Counted from the first letter of the stretch, positions 1 through 7,037 are shown. The stretch: DNA of 10,815 nt from CAVTUU01 sp045804965 (GCA_045804965.1 JBJMMD010000032.1:1-10815), one strand, 5' to 3'. Program-made: numbers and translations. Notes: generated from the letters alone by a model not told the origin.

Positions 1-54
1 TGGACTGATTCGGCGTATGCAGCGCATGGCATCGGCTTCTTTCCTTCGCGCTGA
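1..54 (+). CDS. possible C-terminal end of an upstream gene (partial)
   Basis: The first frame is open from the window edge and reads WTDSAYAAHGIGFFPSR before a TGA at 52-54. Its sense, and its position 90 bp ahead of the rhamnose operon, would suit the tail of an upstream gene, but 17 residues are too few to recognise a family. The second frame is also open, to a TGA a few bases later, so the choice of frame is a guess. It could be plain intergenic sequence. Confidence 0.25.
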   Translation, partial: WTDSAYAAHGIGFFPSR

Positions 55-63
55 TCGCTGAAA

Positions 64-86
64 GGGCTTTTTGGGGATAAAAACCC
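64..86. other. AT/GC inverted repeat ahead of the rhamnose operon
   Basis: GGG (64-66) and TTTTT (68-72) pair with AAAAA (79-83) and CCC (84-86) around a GGGGAT loop, with one bulged C. This gives about eight base pairs. It lies between the possible upstream stop codon at 54 and the ATG at 145, so it could be a weak terminator of the previous gene or an operator. There is no T-run after the stem, so a classic intrinsic terminator is not supported. Confidence 0.3.
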
Positions 87-144
87 GCGTTGGTTCTCGA
101 CCTAAGGCACAAGGGGTCCGCAGGACTGATCAGGGGGAAACGCG

Positions 145-933
145 ATGAATTTGCCGGCCAAAGTCGCCCTCGTCACTGGCGGCTCGCGCGGAATCGGACG
201 GGCAATCTGCCTGGGGTTAGCGAGGGCCGGAGCGACCGTCGCGGTCAATTACCACCAGCCGGAGATGCCAGAATTCGGCCACAACAACCTCGCCGACGCG
301 CGGGAGGTCGTCGGCACGATCGAAGCCGCCGGGGGCACGGCGATCGCGGTCGAGGCCGACGTCGGGGACAGGTTGGCGGTCGAACGGATGATCGCCGACA
401 CGGTGGAGCGGCTGGGCGGATTGGATATCTTGGTGAACAATGCTGGGATTTGCCCGTTCCACGACTTCCTCGACATGCCGGAGGCGTTGTGGGATCGCGT
501 GCAGACGGTCAACCTGAAGGGGCCGTTCCTCTGCTCGCAGGCGGCAGCGAACCACATGGTGACGCAAGGACGCGGCGGGCGGATCATCAGCATCAGCTCG
601 ATTAGCGCCCTCGTCGGCGGCGCCTTGCAGACGCACTACACGCCGACCAAGGCCGGCGTCCACTCCTTGATGCAGTCGCTGGCGATCGTCCTCGGACCAC
701 ACGGCATTACGTGTAACTCGATCCTGCCTGGGGCCATTTCTACCGACATTAATAAGGAAGATCTCTCCGATCCCGAGAAACGCGCCTACCTGGAGCGGCG
801 TATTCCCGCCGGCCGCCTTGGCGATCCCGACGACATCGCCGGCCCTGTTGTCTTCCTCGCCTCAGAGGCCGCCCGCTACGTGAACGGCGCCGCCCTGCTT
901 GTCGATGGCGGCCTGTTCGTCAATTTGCAGTAG
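145..933 (+). CDS. rhaDH: L-rhamnose 1-dehydrogenase (SDR family)
   Basis: This cytoplasmic NAD(P)-dependent short-chain dehydrogenase of 262 residues is predicted to oxidise L-rhamnose to L-rhamnono-lactone, step one of the non-phosphorylating rhamnose pathway. Visible motifs are the cofactor loop TGGSRGIG (11-18), Asp72, NNAG (98-101), Asn123 and the catalytic Ser152, Tyr165 and Lys169 (YTPTK). From memory of the Azotobacter rhamnose dehydrogenase, several blocks match nearly word for word: AGICPFH near 100, SSISALVGG near 151, QTHYTPTKAG near 162, TDINKEDLSD near 200 and the C-terminal LLVDGGLFVNLQ. The length is normal for the family. The start is supported by AGGGGGA eight bases upstream. 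It sits 74 bp ahead of rhamnonate dehydratase on the same strand, which strongly supports the substrate assignment. NAD versus NADP preference cannot be told from the sequence. A general sugar SDR is the fallback call. Confidence 0.9.
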   Translation: MNLPAKVALVTGGSRGIGRAICLGLARAGATVAVNYHQPEMPEFGHNNLADAREVVGTIEAAGGTAIAVEADVGDRLAVERMIADTVERLGGLDILVNNAGICPFHDFLDMPEALWDRVQTVNLKGPFLCSQAAANHMVTQGRGGRIISISSISALVGGALQTHYTPTKAGVHSLMQSLAIVLGPHGITCNSILPGAISTDINKEDLSDPEKRAYLERRIPAGRLGDPDDIAGPVVFLASEAARYVNGAALLVDGGLFVNLQ

Positions 934-1007
934 TGCGTCTTCGCTCGTTCGTCGAACGGGAAAACTGACTGCCGGAGACCAGCGACGAACGCTCTGAAGG
1001 AATCTGT

Positions 1008-2198
1008 ATGCCTGCCAGCAAATACCGGATAGCTGACGTCCGCACCTATGTCCCTGCCACCGGCCGCGAAGGTGGCGACTACCACGCTCAACAAGGCGAG
1101 CATTGGATCATCGACTCCCTCATCGCCAACCCCATGTCTGTTTACCCGGAGTACAAAACAAACCGCACCAGTTGGGGCATCAATGCCCTCGGTGGCCTCA
1201 TCGTCGAGATCGAGACCGAGTCCGGGGAGACGGGCGTCGGGATCACCCAAGGCGGCGAGCCCGGCGGCCTCATCGTCGAGCGCCACCTCGGGCGGTTTCT
1301 CGTTGGCTCCGACCCGCGCGATGTCGAACGTCTCTGGGACCAGATGTGGCGGAGCACGTTGTATTACGGTCGCAAGGGGCTCGCGCTCTGCGCAATCAGC
1401 GCTGTTGACATCGCGCTCTGGGATCTCTGCGGCAAGCTCCGCGATGAACCGGTCTATAAGCTCCTGGGCGGCGCAACCAAGGACGCGATCCCCTGCTACG
1501 CCACTGGCCCGCAGCCGACCCGCTACCAGGCGCTCGGCTTTTTTGGGGCCAAGCTGCCGCTTCCGCACGGCCCCGCCGATGGCATCGACGGACTGAACGC
1601 GAACGTCGCGCTTGTCGCCCGCGTCCGCGACGAGGTCGGCCCGGGGTTCGATCTGATGCTTGATTGCTACATGGCCCTTGACGTTCCCTACGCGATCGAG
1701 CTCACGAACGCCCTTCGTCCCTATCGCCTCCGCTGGATCGAGGAGCCGCTGCCGCCCGACGACTACGATGGCCATGCGCGCCTGAAGGCCGCTTGCCCTT
1801 GGCAGCGCATAACGACTGGTGAGCATGAGTCCACCCGCTACGGTTTTCGTGAACTGATCGCCCGCGCCCACGTCGACATGCTTCAACCCGACCTGACCTG
1901 GGTTGGCGGCATCACTGAGGCCCGCAAGATCGTCGCGATGGCCGCCGCCCACGACCTCCCTGTCGTCCCCCACGGTTCGGGTGTCTTCAGTTCCCACTTC
2001 CAGATGGCCTTCACCAACGCGCCCTTCCAGGAGGTGCTCGCCATGAGCCCTGACGGCGTCGATATCGTTCCGCTTTGGGGCGACATCTTTTCCGGCGACC
2101 CCGTGCCCGAGCACGGCCGCATCCGTCCACCGGATCGCCCCGGCTGGGGCATCGAGTTGAGCCACGCTCACCTGAGGCGTGTGGGTCAAGGGCTATAG
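1008..2198 (+). CDS. rhmD: L-rhamnonate dehydratase (enolase superfamily)
   Basis: This 396-residue Mg-dependent dehydratase converts L-rhamnonate to 2-keto-3-deoxy-L-rhamnonate in the cytoplasm. It has the enolase-superfamily capping domain (about 1-135) followed by the barrel. The N-terminal block GGDYHAQQ, HWIIDSLIANPMS and the TSWGINALG stretch (22-62) are diagnostic for RhmD rather than other acid-sugar dehydratases. They carry the substrate-binding His32 and Arg53. Metal ligands are Asp219 (LMLDCY), Glu245 (WIEEPLPP) and Glu272 (TGEHES). The catalytic Asp295 (QPDLTWVGG) and His322 (VVPHGSG) pair is intact. Length matches the E. coli enzyme (about 400). GAAGGAA lies eight bases before the ATG and the N-terminus aligns from this start. 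The adjacent rhamnose dehydrogenase makes the pathway assignment firm. Nothing is truncated. Confidence 0.95.
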   Translation: MPASKYRIADVRTYVPATGREGGDYHAQQGEHWIIDSLIANPMSVYPEYKTNRTSWGINALGGLIVEIETESGETGVGITQGGEPGGLIVERHLGRFLVGSDPRDVERLWDQMWRSTLYYGRKGLALCAISAVDIALWDLCGKLRDEPVYKLLGGATKDAIPCYATGPQPTRYQALGFFGAKLPLPHGPADGIDGLNANVALVARVRDEVGPGFDLMLDCYMALDVPYAIELTNALRPYRLRWIEEPLPPDDYDGHARLKAACPWQRITTGEHESTRYGFRELIARAHVDMLQPDLTWVGGITEARKIVAMAAAHDLPVVPHGSGVFSSHFQMAFTNAPFQEVLAMSPDGVDIVPLWGDIFSGDPVPEHGRIRPPDRPGWGIELSHAHLRRVGQGL

Positions 2199-2256
2199 TG
2201 GTGGACTGCAGCCGACGACCACGCAATCCCCCATATGCATGTCCAGGAGGAACGCG

Positions 2257-2437
2257 ATGACTACCGCCTACCGCGTCGACGCAATGAAGCTCGGCCAAGT
2301 CGAGCGCACCCGACCCCGAACGTCGCCGCCATTGGTCTGAGCAACGGTCTGAATCTGACCCGGTCGAGGTCGGCAACGACGGCATCAGTGGCACGGTGCC
2401 TGCAACCCTGGCCAGCAGAGCACAGGCACGCAAGTAG
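2257..2437 (+). pseudogene. small ORF, probably frameshifted (27 aa as read, 59 aa if one C is removed)
   Basis: A textbook AGGAGG six bases upstream points to the ATG at 2257, but the frame stops after 27 codons (TGA at 2338). Removing a single C from the CCCC run at 2314-2317 opens a continuous 59-codon frame. It would end at the TAG at 2435-2437, eleven bases before the next gene's ATG and just ahead of that gene's GGGAGAGG site. That is ordinary operon spacing. The joined product would start MTTAYRVDAMKLGQVE and end ASRAQARK; I do not recognise it. It could be a real small gene with a sequencing error, a decayed gene, or a chance ORF behind a good ribosome site. Confidence 0.4.
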
Positions 2438-2448
2438 GGAGAGGATCG

Positions 2449-2790
2449 ATGTACATCGCCCGGTTTTCCTACAATATCAAGCCGATTGATCGCGAGCGGG
2501 CGCTCGCCCTCCTCGTCCGCGAAGTCACCGCAGCGAATGAGCAGGGTCTGCGGGCGCGCCTCTTGGTGCCCTTGACGAGGCCGCCGGGCGGGGCGGCCCT
2601 CCAGTACGAGATCGCGGTCGACAACTTGGACGCGATCGAGCAGTTTCGGGAACACGGCGTCGGTGGAGAGGCCGACACCCGGGCGTGGCTGCACGAGCTG
2701 AGTGCGATCCTGCTCGAACCCCCGTCAGTCGAGGTGTTGCGGATCGCCGCCGACAGCGAGCAAGGTGCGGCCGGCAAGCGGGCGTCCTGA
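2449..2790 (+). CDS. 113-residue protein of unknown function, possible dimeric alpha/beta-barrel fold
   Basis: The start is supported by GGGAGAGG four bases upstream. The protein is soluble with no signal peptide. Its likely order is strand (IARFSYNI, 3-10), a long charged helix (about 14-32), strand (RARLLVPL), a second strand (ALQYEIAVDN), helix, and a final strand (VEVLRIA, about 95-101). Then comes a short polar tail. This order resembles the ferredoxin-like alpha+beta proteins of the NIPSNAP/ABM type, but that is an impression of secondary structure and not a recognised family. It is co-directional with and 250 bp after rhmD, so it may belong to the rhamnose operon. The L-rhamnose mutarotase (RhaM) is similar in length, but I see none of its motifs. 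Confidence 0.65.
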   Translation: MYIARFSYNIKPIDRERALALLVREVTAANEQGLRARLLVPLTRPPGGAALQYEIAVDNLDAIEQFREHGVGGEADTRAWLHELSAILLEPPSVEVLRIAADSEQGAAGKRAS

Positions 2791-2854
2791 CGCTAGGGAA
2801 GAATCGTGACGATTCGCTGAAATCCTGATCTACCCTCTACCAGCACAGGCGCAG

Positions 2855-2897
2855 TCGGATGCGGAGGTTTCGCCTGCAGGCAACTCTCCGGATCCGA
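2855..2897. other. long near-perfect hairpin between the rhamnose operon and the propeller genes
   Basis: TCGGAT (2855-2860) pairs with ATCCGA (2892-2897). After one G:G mismatch, CGGAG (2862-2866) pairs with CTCCG (2886-2890). Inside these, GTT pairs with AAC across a bulged T, and GCC with GGC around a TGCA loop. About 17 pairs are possible in 43 nt. It is 64 bp past the stop of the 113-residue gene and 122 bp before the first propeller gene. No T-run follows on either strand, so it could be a rho-independent-like terminator lacking a U tract, an mRNA 5'-end structure, or a processing site. A smaller GAATCG-TGA-CGATTC hairpin lies at 2801-2815. Confidence 0.45.
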
Positions 2898-3004
2898 CGA
2901 ATCGTAGCCGTGTCGGTCCGGCGTCTGACCCAGTGGAACCAGCGGGGGCCGGCGAATGTAGAAGGATCGAGACGACCTTCTGACTTCAACTCCGCGGTGA
3001 TCCT

Positions 3005-3017
3005 GGGAGGACCTCCC
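3005..3017 (+). promoter_or_regulatory. ribosome binding site inside a short inverted repeat
   Basis: The Shine-Dalgarno of the first propeller gene, GGGAGG at 3005-3010, is followed directly by CTCCC at 3013-3017. GGGAG can therefore fold onto CTCCC across a GAC loop, two bases before the ATG at 3020. A five-pair GC-rich stem of this kind would mask the ribosome site. Whether it matters in the cell is inference. Confidence 0.4.
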
Positions 3018-3019
3018 CG

Positions 3020-4093
3020 ATGCGCACTAGCTTTGCTCGCGGCTTGATCCTGGCGGGGGCGGTCGGCGGTCTGCTGATCACCCCAGCCGGGCGTGCCGCC
3101 GCGCTCGTGCCGGTCGCCCTCCAAGCCACGCCCTCGCCGGCCGGCCAGACAGCGGCCAGGTTGGCGTTATCTGCCGACGGCGACGTCGACATCGTCAACG
3201 CGGACGGAACTGGGCCGACCCGGCTGACTGATGATCCCGCTGAGGATTTCGATCCGACCTGGTCGCCGGACGGCGCGATGATCGCCTTTCGCTCGACCCG
3301 CGATGGCAACGATGAGATCTACGTGATGGATGCCGATGGCGCCAATCAACGCAACTTGACGCACGATCCCGCGGGCGATTGGTCACCCGCCTGGTCGCCC
3401 GACGGCTCAACGATTGCCTATGCCACGTTTGCCTTTGGCGGGTCCTTCCAGGGTGGCCCCTATACCGACATCGCCACGATGAAGATCGATGGGACCGGCC
3501 GGCAGCGGCTGACCGAGGCGCACGGCGAGTATCCGGCGTGGTCGCCCGATGGAACGAAGATGGTTTTCACCTCCGGCCGGGCCGGCAGCTACGACATTTG
3601 GGTGATGGACGCCGACGGCGACAATCAACGCAATTTGACCAACAATCTGGCCTACGAGTCGTCGGCCACGTGGTCGCCGGACGGGAGCCAGATCGCTTTC
3701 GACGCCGAGCGCGGCGAGGACCGCGATCACGAACCGGGAATTGGCTTCGAGTTCGACATCTGGGTGATGGACGCGGACGGCGCCAAGCAGACGGCGCTGA
3801 CCAATGATCCCACCTCCGAGGACCGTTTCCCCGCCTGGGGTCGGGACGACCGCATCGCCTTCAACCGCAACGGCGTGCTCACCACGATGGCGGGCGACGG
3901 CTCGGCGCTGACGCCGCTGCCCGGACCGATCGACGGCCAGTGCCCGGCCTGGTCGCCGGCGGACGCCAATGCCGCGACGCCGGCAGCCGGCGGCATCGGC
4001 GTCGCCGCACTCGTACCATGTTGCGCACTGGGCTTCGTCCCGTCGACGGTGCTACCGGCGAACGGCGACGAGGCCGGTTTGGGAGTTACATAG
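3020..4093 (+). CDS. exported PD40/TolB-like beta-propeller protein
   Basis: This 357-residue secreted or periplasm-side protein is built from PD40 (WD40-like) repeats. A Sec-type leader covers about 1-28: Arg near the N-terminus, hydrophobic GLILAGAVGGLLI, and an Ala-rich likely cut near AAA28. Blades carry the pattern DIxVMDADG...NLTxDP...WSPDG..IAF, with WSPDG at 81, 125, 174 and 218. Weaker copies follow at 273 (WGRDD) and 311 (WSPAD), giving about six blades. Two blades repeat nearly the same text (VMDADGANQRNLT and VMDADGDNQRNLT), a sign of internal duplication. The C-terminal 45 residues are Ala/Gly/Pro-rich with a CC pair and are not propeller-like. No enzyme motif is visible, so a binding or scaffold role is the most that can be inferred. 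A second copy follows 60 bp later. It is not TolB itself: there is no Tol-Pal gene nearby and the TolB N-terminal domain is absent. Confidence 0.88.
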   Translation: MRTSFARGLILAGAVGGLLITPAGRAAALVPVALQATPSPAGQTAARLALSADGDVDIVNADGTGPTRLTDDPAEDFDPTWSPDGAMIAFRSTRDGNDEIYVMDADGANQRNLTHDPAGDWSPAWSPDGSTIAYATFAFGGSFQGGPYTDIATMKIDGTGRQRLTEAHGEYPAWSPDGTKMVFTSGRAGSYDIWVMDADGDNQRNLTNNLAYESSATWSPDGSQIAFDAERGEDRDHEPGIGFEFDIWVMDADGAKQTALTNDPTSEDRFPAWGRDDRIAFNRNGVLTTMAGDGSALTPLPGPIDGQCPAWSPADANAATPAAGGIGVAALVPCCALGFVPSTVLPANGDEAGLGVT

Positions 4094-4153
4094 GGCGCGA
4101 ACGGCTTACCGCAAGCGCTGCTTGCTGCGAACCATCCTCGCCAGGAGGTTACG

Positions 4154-5173
4154 ATGGCCACCCGATCGCGTTCTTCGTCGTCCATGCCGGGCTTGCTGCT
4201 CACGGCGCTCCTGGTCTCCGCGCCGCTGGGTCTCGCCGTCCGCGCTCAGGCGGCGGAAACGCCCGTGGCCGGCACCGTCCTCGCCGGACGGCTCGCCTAC
4301 GTCGACCCCGCCGGTGACCTCTGGGTGGTGGACGGGGACGGCGCGCAGCGGCGACGGGTGACAGACAGCGGGGCGGGGGCGGACTACGATCCGAGCTGGG
4401 CACCGGATGGCACGCGCTTCGTCTTCCGGACGACGCGCGGGAGCCAGGTGCCCGTTTACGCCGGCGGGGAAGGCATTTTCGTGGTCGATGCCAACGGCGC
4501 GCACGAGACCGAAATCGGGCCGGCCAGCGGCGCGGGTTTCCCGGACTGGTCACCGGACGGCGACACAATCGCCCTCACGGCCGGAATCGGCCCGGGCTGG
4601 GCCAGTCTCGCGGTGATGGCGCCTGACGGTTCGAGCCTGATCGACTTCGGCGTCGCGGGCGAGGTCCCGGACTGGTCCCCAGATGGGAGCCGAATCGCCT
4701 TTAGTTCCCCGTTTGCCGAACCCAGCAGTTGGGAAGCGGCCCGCGCCCAGCCATATTGGGAGTTGCAATTCGATGTGTGGATCATGGACTCGGACGGGAC
4801 GGACCTCGTGCGGTTGACGGAGCGGGCGGTCAATGAGTACCCGGTCGGATGGTCCCCGGACGGGCGGTGGATCGTGGTCGAGACGGAGGGGGAGACCGGC
4901 TATCGGATGGTCGCGGTCGACGGCTCCCGGCAGGCGCGCCCGCTTACCAGTGCCGCAGGTGTCCCGGTCCGCCAATTCCTCGCCTGGTTGCCCGACGGGC
5001 GCCTCCTCTTCTGGTCCGATCCCGATCCGGCGACCGGTGTCTTCCCCTGGTACGTGATGAACCCGGACGGCACTGAGACGACCCGTCTCGATAGCTACCC
5101 CGCGCTGCGCCCAGCGGACGTGATGCCGTTCGCCCACCGGATGCAGGTCGCCGATTGGTGGAGCTCGCCCTGA
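4154..5173 (+). CDS. exported PD40/TolB-like beta-propeller protein, second copy
   Basis: This 339-residue paralogue of the preceding gene follows on the same strand after 60 bp, with AGGAGG shortly before the ATG, so the two are probably co-transcribed. The leader is Arg/Ser-rich then hydrophobic (MPGLLLTALLVSAPLGLAV) with a good cleavage site at AQA33/AE. Repeat signatures are WAPDG (82), WSPDG (132, 174, 233) and WLPDG (278), each with an upstream strand such as VWIMDSDG or WYVMNPDG. That makes five to six blades. Sequence identity to the first copy is limited to the repeat signatures, so this is an old duplication. There is no catalytic motif, membrane anchor or sorting signal after the leader. 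The end, VADWWSSP, is abrupt. The ligand is unknown. Confidence 0.87.
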   Translation: MATRSRSSSSMPGLLLTALLVSAPLGLAVRAQAAETPVAGTVLAGRLAYVDPAGDLWVVDGDGAQRRRVTDSGAGADYDPSWAPDGTRFVFRTTRGSQVPVYAGGEGIFVVDANGAHETEIGPASGAGFPDWSPDGDTIALTAGIGPGWASLAVMAPDGSSLIDFGVAGEVPDWSPDGSRIAFSSPFAEPSSWEAARAQPYWELQFDVWIMDSDGTDLVRLTERAVNEYPVGWSPDGRWIVVETEGETGYRMVAVDGSRQARPLTSAAGVPVRQFLAWLPDGRLLFWSDPDPATGVFPWYVMNPDGTETTRLDSYPALRPADVMPFAHRMQVADWWSSP

Positions 5174-5436
5174 GCCGGCTGGCCATCGATCTAACCTCAC
5201 GACGATCTGGACGATGTTGCGAGACCTGCTCTCGTCGGAGCATGCAGGACACATCCCGGTCGGAGAGCTGGCTGATTCGCTCGGTGCGGCACCACTGTGG
5301 ACTGGCTCCGCACGCTCTTGCCGCTCCATGGAGAAGAGCCGTGTCTGCCGCTCGTCGTGGCCCCGCTGCCGTTCGACGGCCACTCTCCAGCGAGGATCGC
5401 CCCGCGGGACGACGACCACCAGTTGAGTCGGCATGA

Positions 5437-6137
5437 TCAGGGGCAAAAGCAATCCGCGACCCGTCGGGCGACCAGATGCCGGCGATGTTGCCCCCCTGCC
5501 CGCCCGTCTGTACCACGGGCGCGTCGGTCAGCTGCGTCTGACCGGCCCCGTCAGCGTTCATTACCCAGACCTGCCAGTCGGTGTGGCGATCAAGGCACCC
5601 AAAGAGGATGCGGCCTCCGTTCGGCGACCAGATCGGCCCCTCCCCGGGGGTGTGCAGATCGCGCGCATCGGTGCCGTCCGCATCAATCACCCAGGTCGTT
5701 TCACCGGATTCGTCGCTGGTATAACTGCTGAGGGCGATCCGGCCATCCGGTCCCCAATCGGAAAAGAGTCCGCCCGGCTGCTTGGGCCGCAACGGCCGAG
5801 CTGGCGCTCCGCGGTGCCGTCCGCATTCACGATGAAGATACCCTCAGCTCCCATGCCGGCAGGGTCCGGTCCGTAATCGCCGCGCAAGGCGCGAAAAACG
5901 ATCTGGCGACCATCTGGCGACCAGCTCGGACTGAAGTCGATATCGCCGGCGGTGGGTGAGTTGGACACGATGCGACCCATCCGCGTCCATCGTCCAGATG
6001 CCGTCGCGGGCACCGTAGGTGATCCGGCCGGTGGGACCGGCGTTCGCCGTCGGGCTGACCCCGACCGCTGCAGCCCTACCTCCGGACGGAAAGGCAGCGA
6101 TGAGCAGCAGCGCCGTGGCGCACAGTACACAGCGCAT
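5437..6137 (-). pseudogene. third exported PD40 propeller gene, broken by two compensating frameshifts
   Basis: Reading from an ATG at 6137 with GGGGGA shortly upstream gives a leader (RCVLCATALLLIAAFPSGGRAAA) and a first blade strand (DGIWTMDADG) up to VQLT. The sense then continues in another frame (DIDFSPSWSPDGRQIVF, IFIVNADGT), and returns to the first frame near 5795 (LFSDWGPDGRIAL, VWVMNADGAGQTQLT, WSPDGSRIAFA). The first shift fits one extra G in the GGG run at 5954-5956; the second fits one base missing at about 5790-5800. Joined, it is about 230 residues with at least five repeat signatures, somewhat short for the family. After DHADSTG the frame no longer looks like propeller and runs open into the antisense of the previous gene, so the end is uncertain. 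I placed it at the first stop in any frame (TGA at 5437-5439). The damage may be real decay or assembly error. The 263 bp between it and the second propeller hold nothing recognisable. Confidence 0.72.
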
Positions 6138-6401
6138 TCGTATCCCCCTTCGTTCGCGACGGCGCAGAGGTCCGCGGGGCCGCTCCTCGCAATGCCTGTG
6201 TAGATGACTACGAGCGATTCCCATCCCGGTCACACCGCTGGCGAATGGAGCGAAACCGCCGTCGGTGGCGGGTCAACCGACACGCCGGTCGACGGTCGAA
6301 GCCGGTGGGCCGGCGCGTCAAGACGCGCGCCGCTCAAACCCAGAGGTTTGTCCCGACATTGACGTCTGGCCAGGTTGCCTTGTCGTCCATCCGCCGCTGG
6401 A

Positions 6402-6425
6402 TCGCGTTGAAAGGCGGCAACGCGA
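6402..6425 (-). terminator. hairpin just after the globin stop codon, terminator-like but without a T-run
   Basis: TCGCGTTG (6402-6409) and CAACGCGA (6418-6425) form a perfect 8-bp stem with an 8-nt loop, four bases past the globin stop on the - strand. There is no T-run after it. The rest of 6138-6428 shows no gene; it contains a second small inverted repeat, GCGCGTC-AA-GACGCGC, at 6313-6328. Confidence 0.35.
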
Positions 6426-6428
6426 ATC

Positions 6429-6944
6429 CTACTCAGAGGCCACCACGTCGGGCTTGGTGAGCATATAGGCGTCCACGAGTTGCTGCTTTTCCCGTTCCGG
6501 CACGTGGTAATAGTCAAGCGACCGCACGATCTCGGCCCCGACCTCATCGAAGTCGTCCGACGTGAGGTGGAACTTCTGATGGGCCTCGTGCAGCGGGAGG
6601 CCCGTGTAGGCGAACGGGCCGCCGGTGAGGGCCGCGAGCCAGAGCGTCCGCATATACTTCAGCCCCGGCAACCGGGTCGGGGCATCCGTTTGGTTCCACG
6701 CCTTCAGGGCAGGATTTTCGTTGAGCTTGGGGTTGGTGATGATGGCATCGCTGAAGCGGTCAACGACCGCGGCGATGGCGAAAATGCCACCCAGCCGGTC
6801 GTACAAACTCTGCTCCGGCGTGCCTTCCGGCGTTGCTGGGTCCGCCGCTGCCGCGGTCGCGCGCAACAGTTGCTGCGCCGCCGCGAAGCCCGTCAAGGCC
6901 CCCGCGCCCTTCGTGACTGTTCGTCGATTCACCCGCTTGTCCAT
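6429..6944 (-). CDS. group 1 truncated haemoglobin with Tat-like leader
   Basis: This 171-residue haem protein has a globin domain at about 46-170 with an N-terminal export leader. The leader has NRRTVTKGAGALTGFAAAQQLL (twin Arg at 7-8, moderately hydrophobic, then an Ala-rich cut region near 33), which fits a Tat signal loosely. The globin part begins SLYDRLGG (46-53), the group-1 signature. AYTGLPLHEAHQKF (112-125) supplies the proximal haem ligand, His122, equivalent to the His in PYTGAPMKQVHQ of mycobacterial trHbN. The usual distal tyrosine of helix B (DFY) is replaced by RFS, with Ser65 at that place. An alternative O2/NO chemistry or a sensor role is possible. The start is supported by GAGGAG seven bases upstream and by an in-frame stop further up. 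It may be alone or loosely linked to the broken propeller gene 290 bp downstream. Confidence 0.88.
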   Translation of the reverse strand: MDKRVNRRTVTKGAGALTGFAAAQQLLRATAAAADPATPEGTPEQSLYDRLGGIFAIAAVVDRFSDAIITNPKLNENPALKAWNQTDAPTRLPGLKYMRTLWLAALTGGPFAYTGLPLHEAHQKFHLTSDDFDEVGAEIVRSLDYYHVPEREKQQLVDAYMLTKPDVVASE

Positions 6945-7023
6945 CTCGTTCTCCTCTGGCCGGTTCAGCCGCCATGGGCACGAACTCGGCGGTCATGCTT
7001 ATCCTCCATGCGAACTGTCGAAT

Positions 7024-7037
7024 CGCTTAGATAAGCG
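7024..7037. promoter_or_regulatory. 14-bp palindrome 80 bp ahead of the globin start
   Basis: CGCTTA-GA-TAAGCG is a perfect 6+2+6 palindrome. On the - strand it lies directly downstream of a TTGACG (7049-7044) that resembles a -35 element, though no well-spaced -10 is clear. Its place between a possible promoter and the globin gene suggests an operator. No regulator gene is present in the window to match with it. Confidence 0.4.

Noticed and set aside
876..2189. A 437-codon open frame on the - strand opposite rhmD
   Set aside because: It is the complement of a certain gene in GC-rich DNA, has no family motif and is rich in Arg/Ala/Gly/Asp as expected of an antisense frame.
4944..5430. Extension of the third propeller frame on the - strand into the second propeller gene
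   Set aside because: After about 5430 the translation becomes Arg/Ser/Ala-rich with no repeat signature and overlaps a well-supported gene, so it is an open frame without meaning.
6760..6996. A 78-codon - strand frame with a GGAGG ahead of its ATG at 6996, overlapping the globin
   Set aside because: The product is Gly/Arg-rich and unlike any protein, and the globin in the other frame is certain. The ribosome site could still serve a leader peptide, but nothing else supports it.
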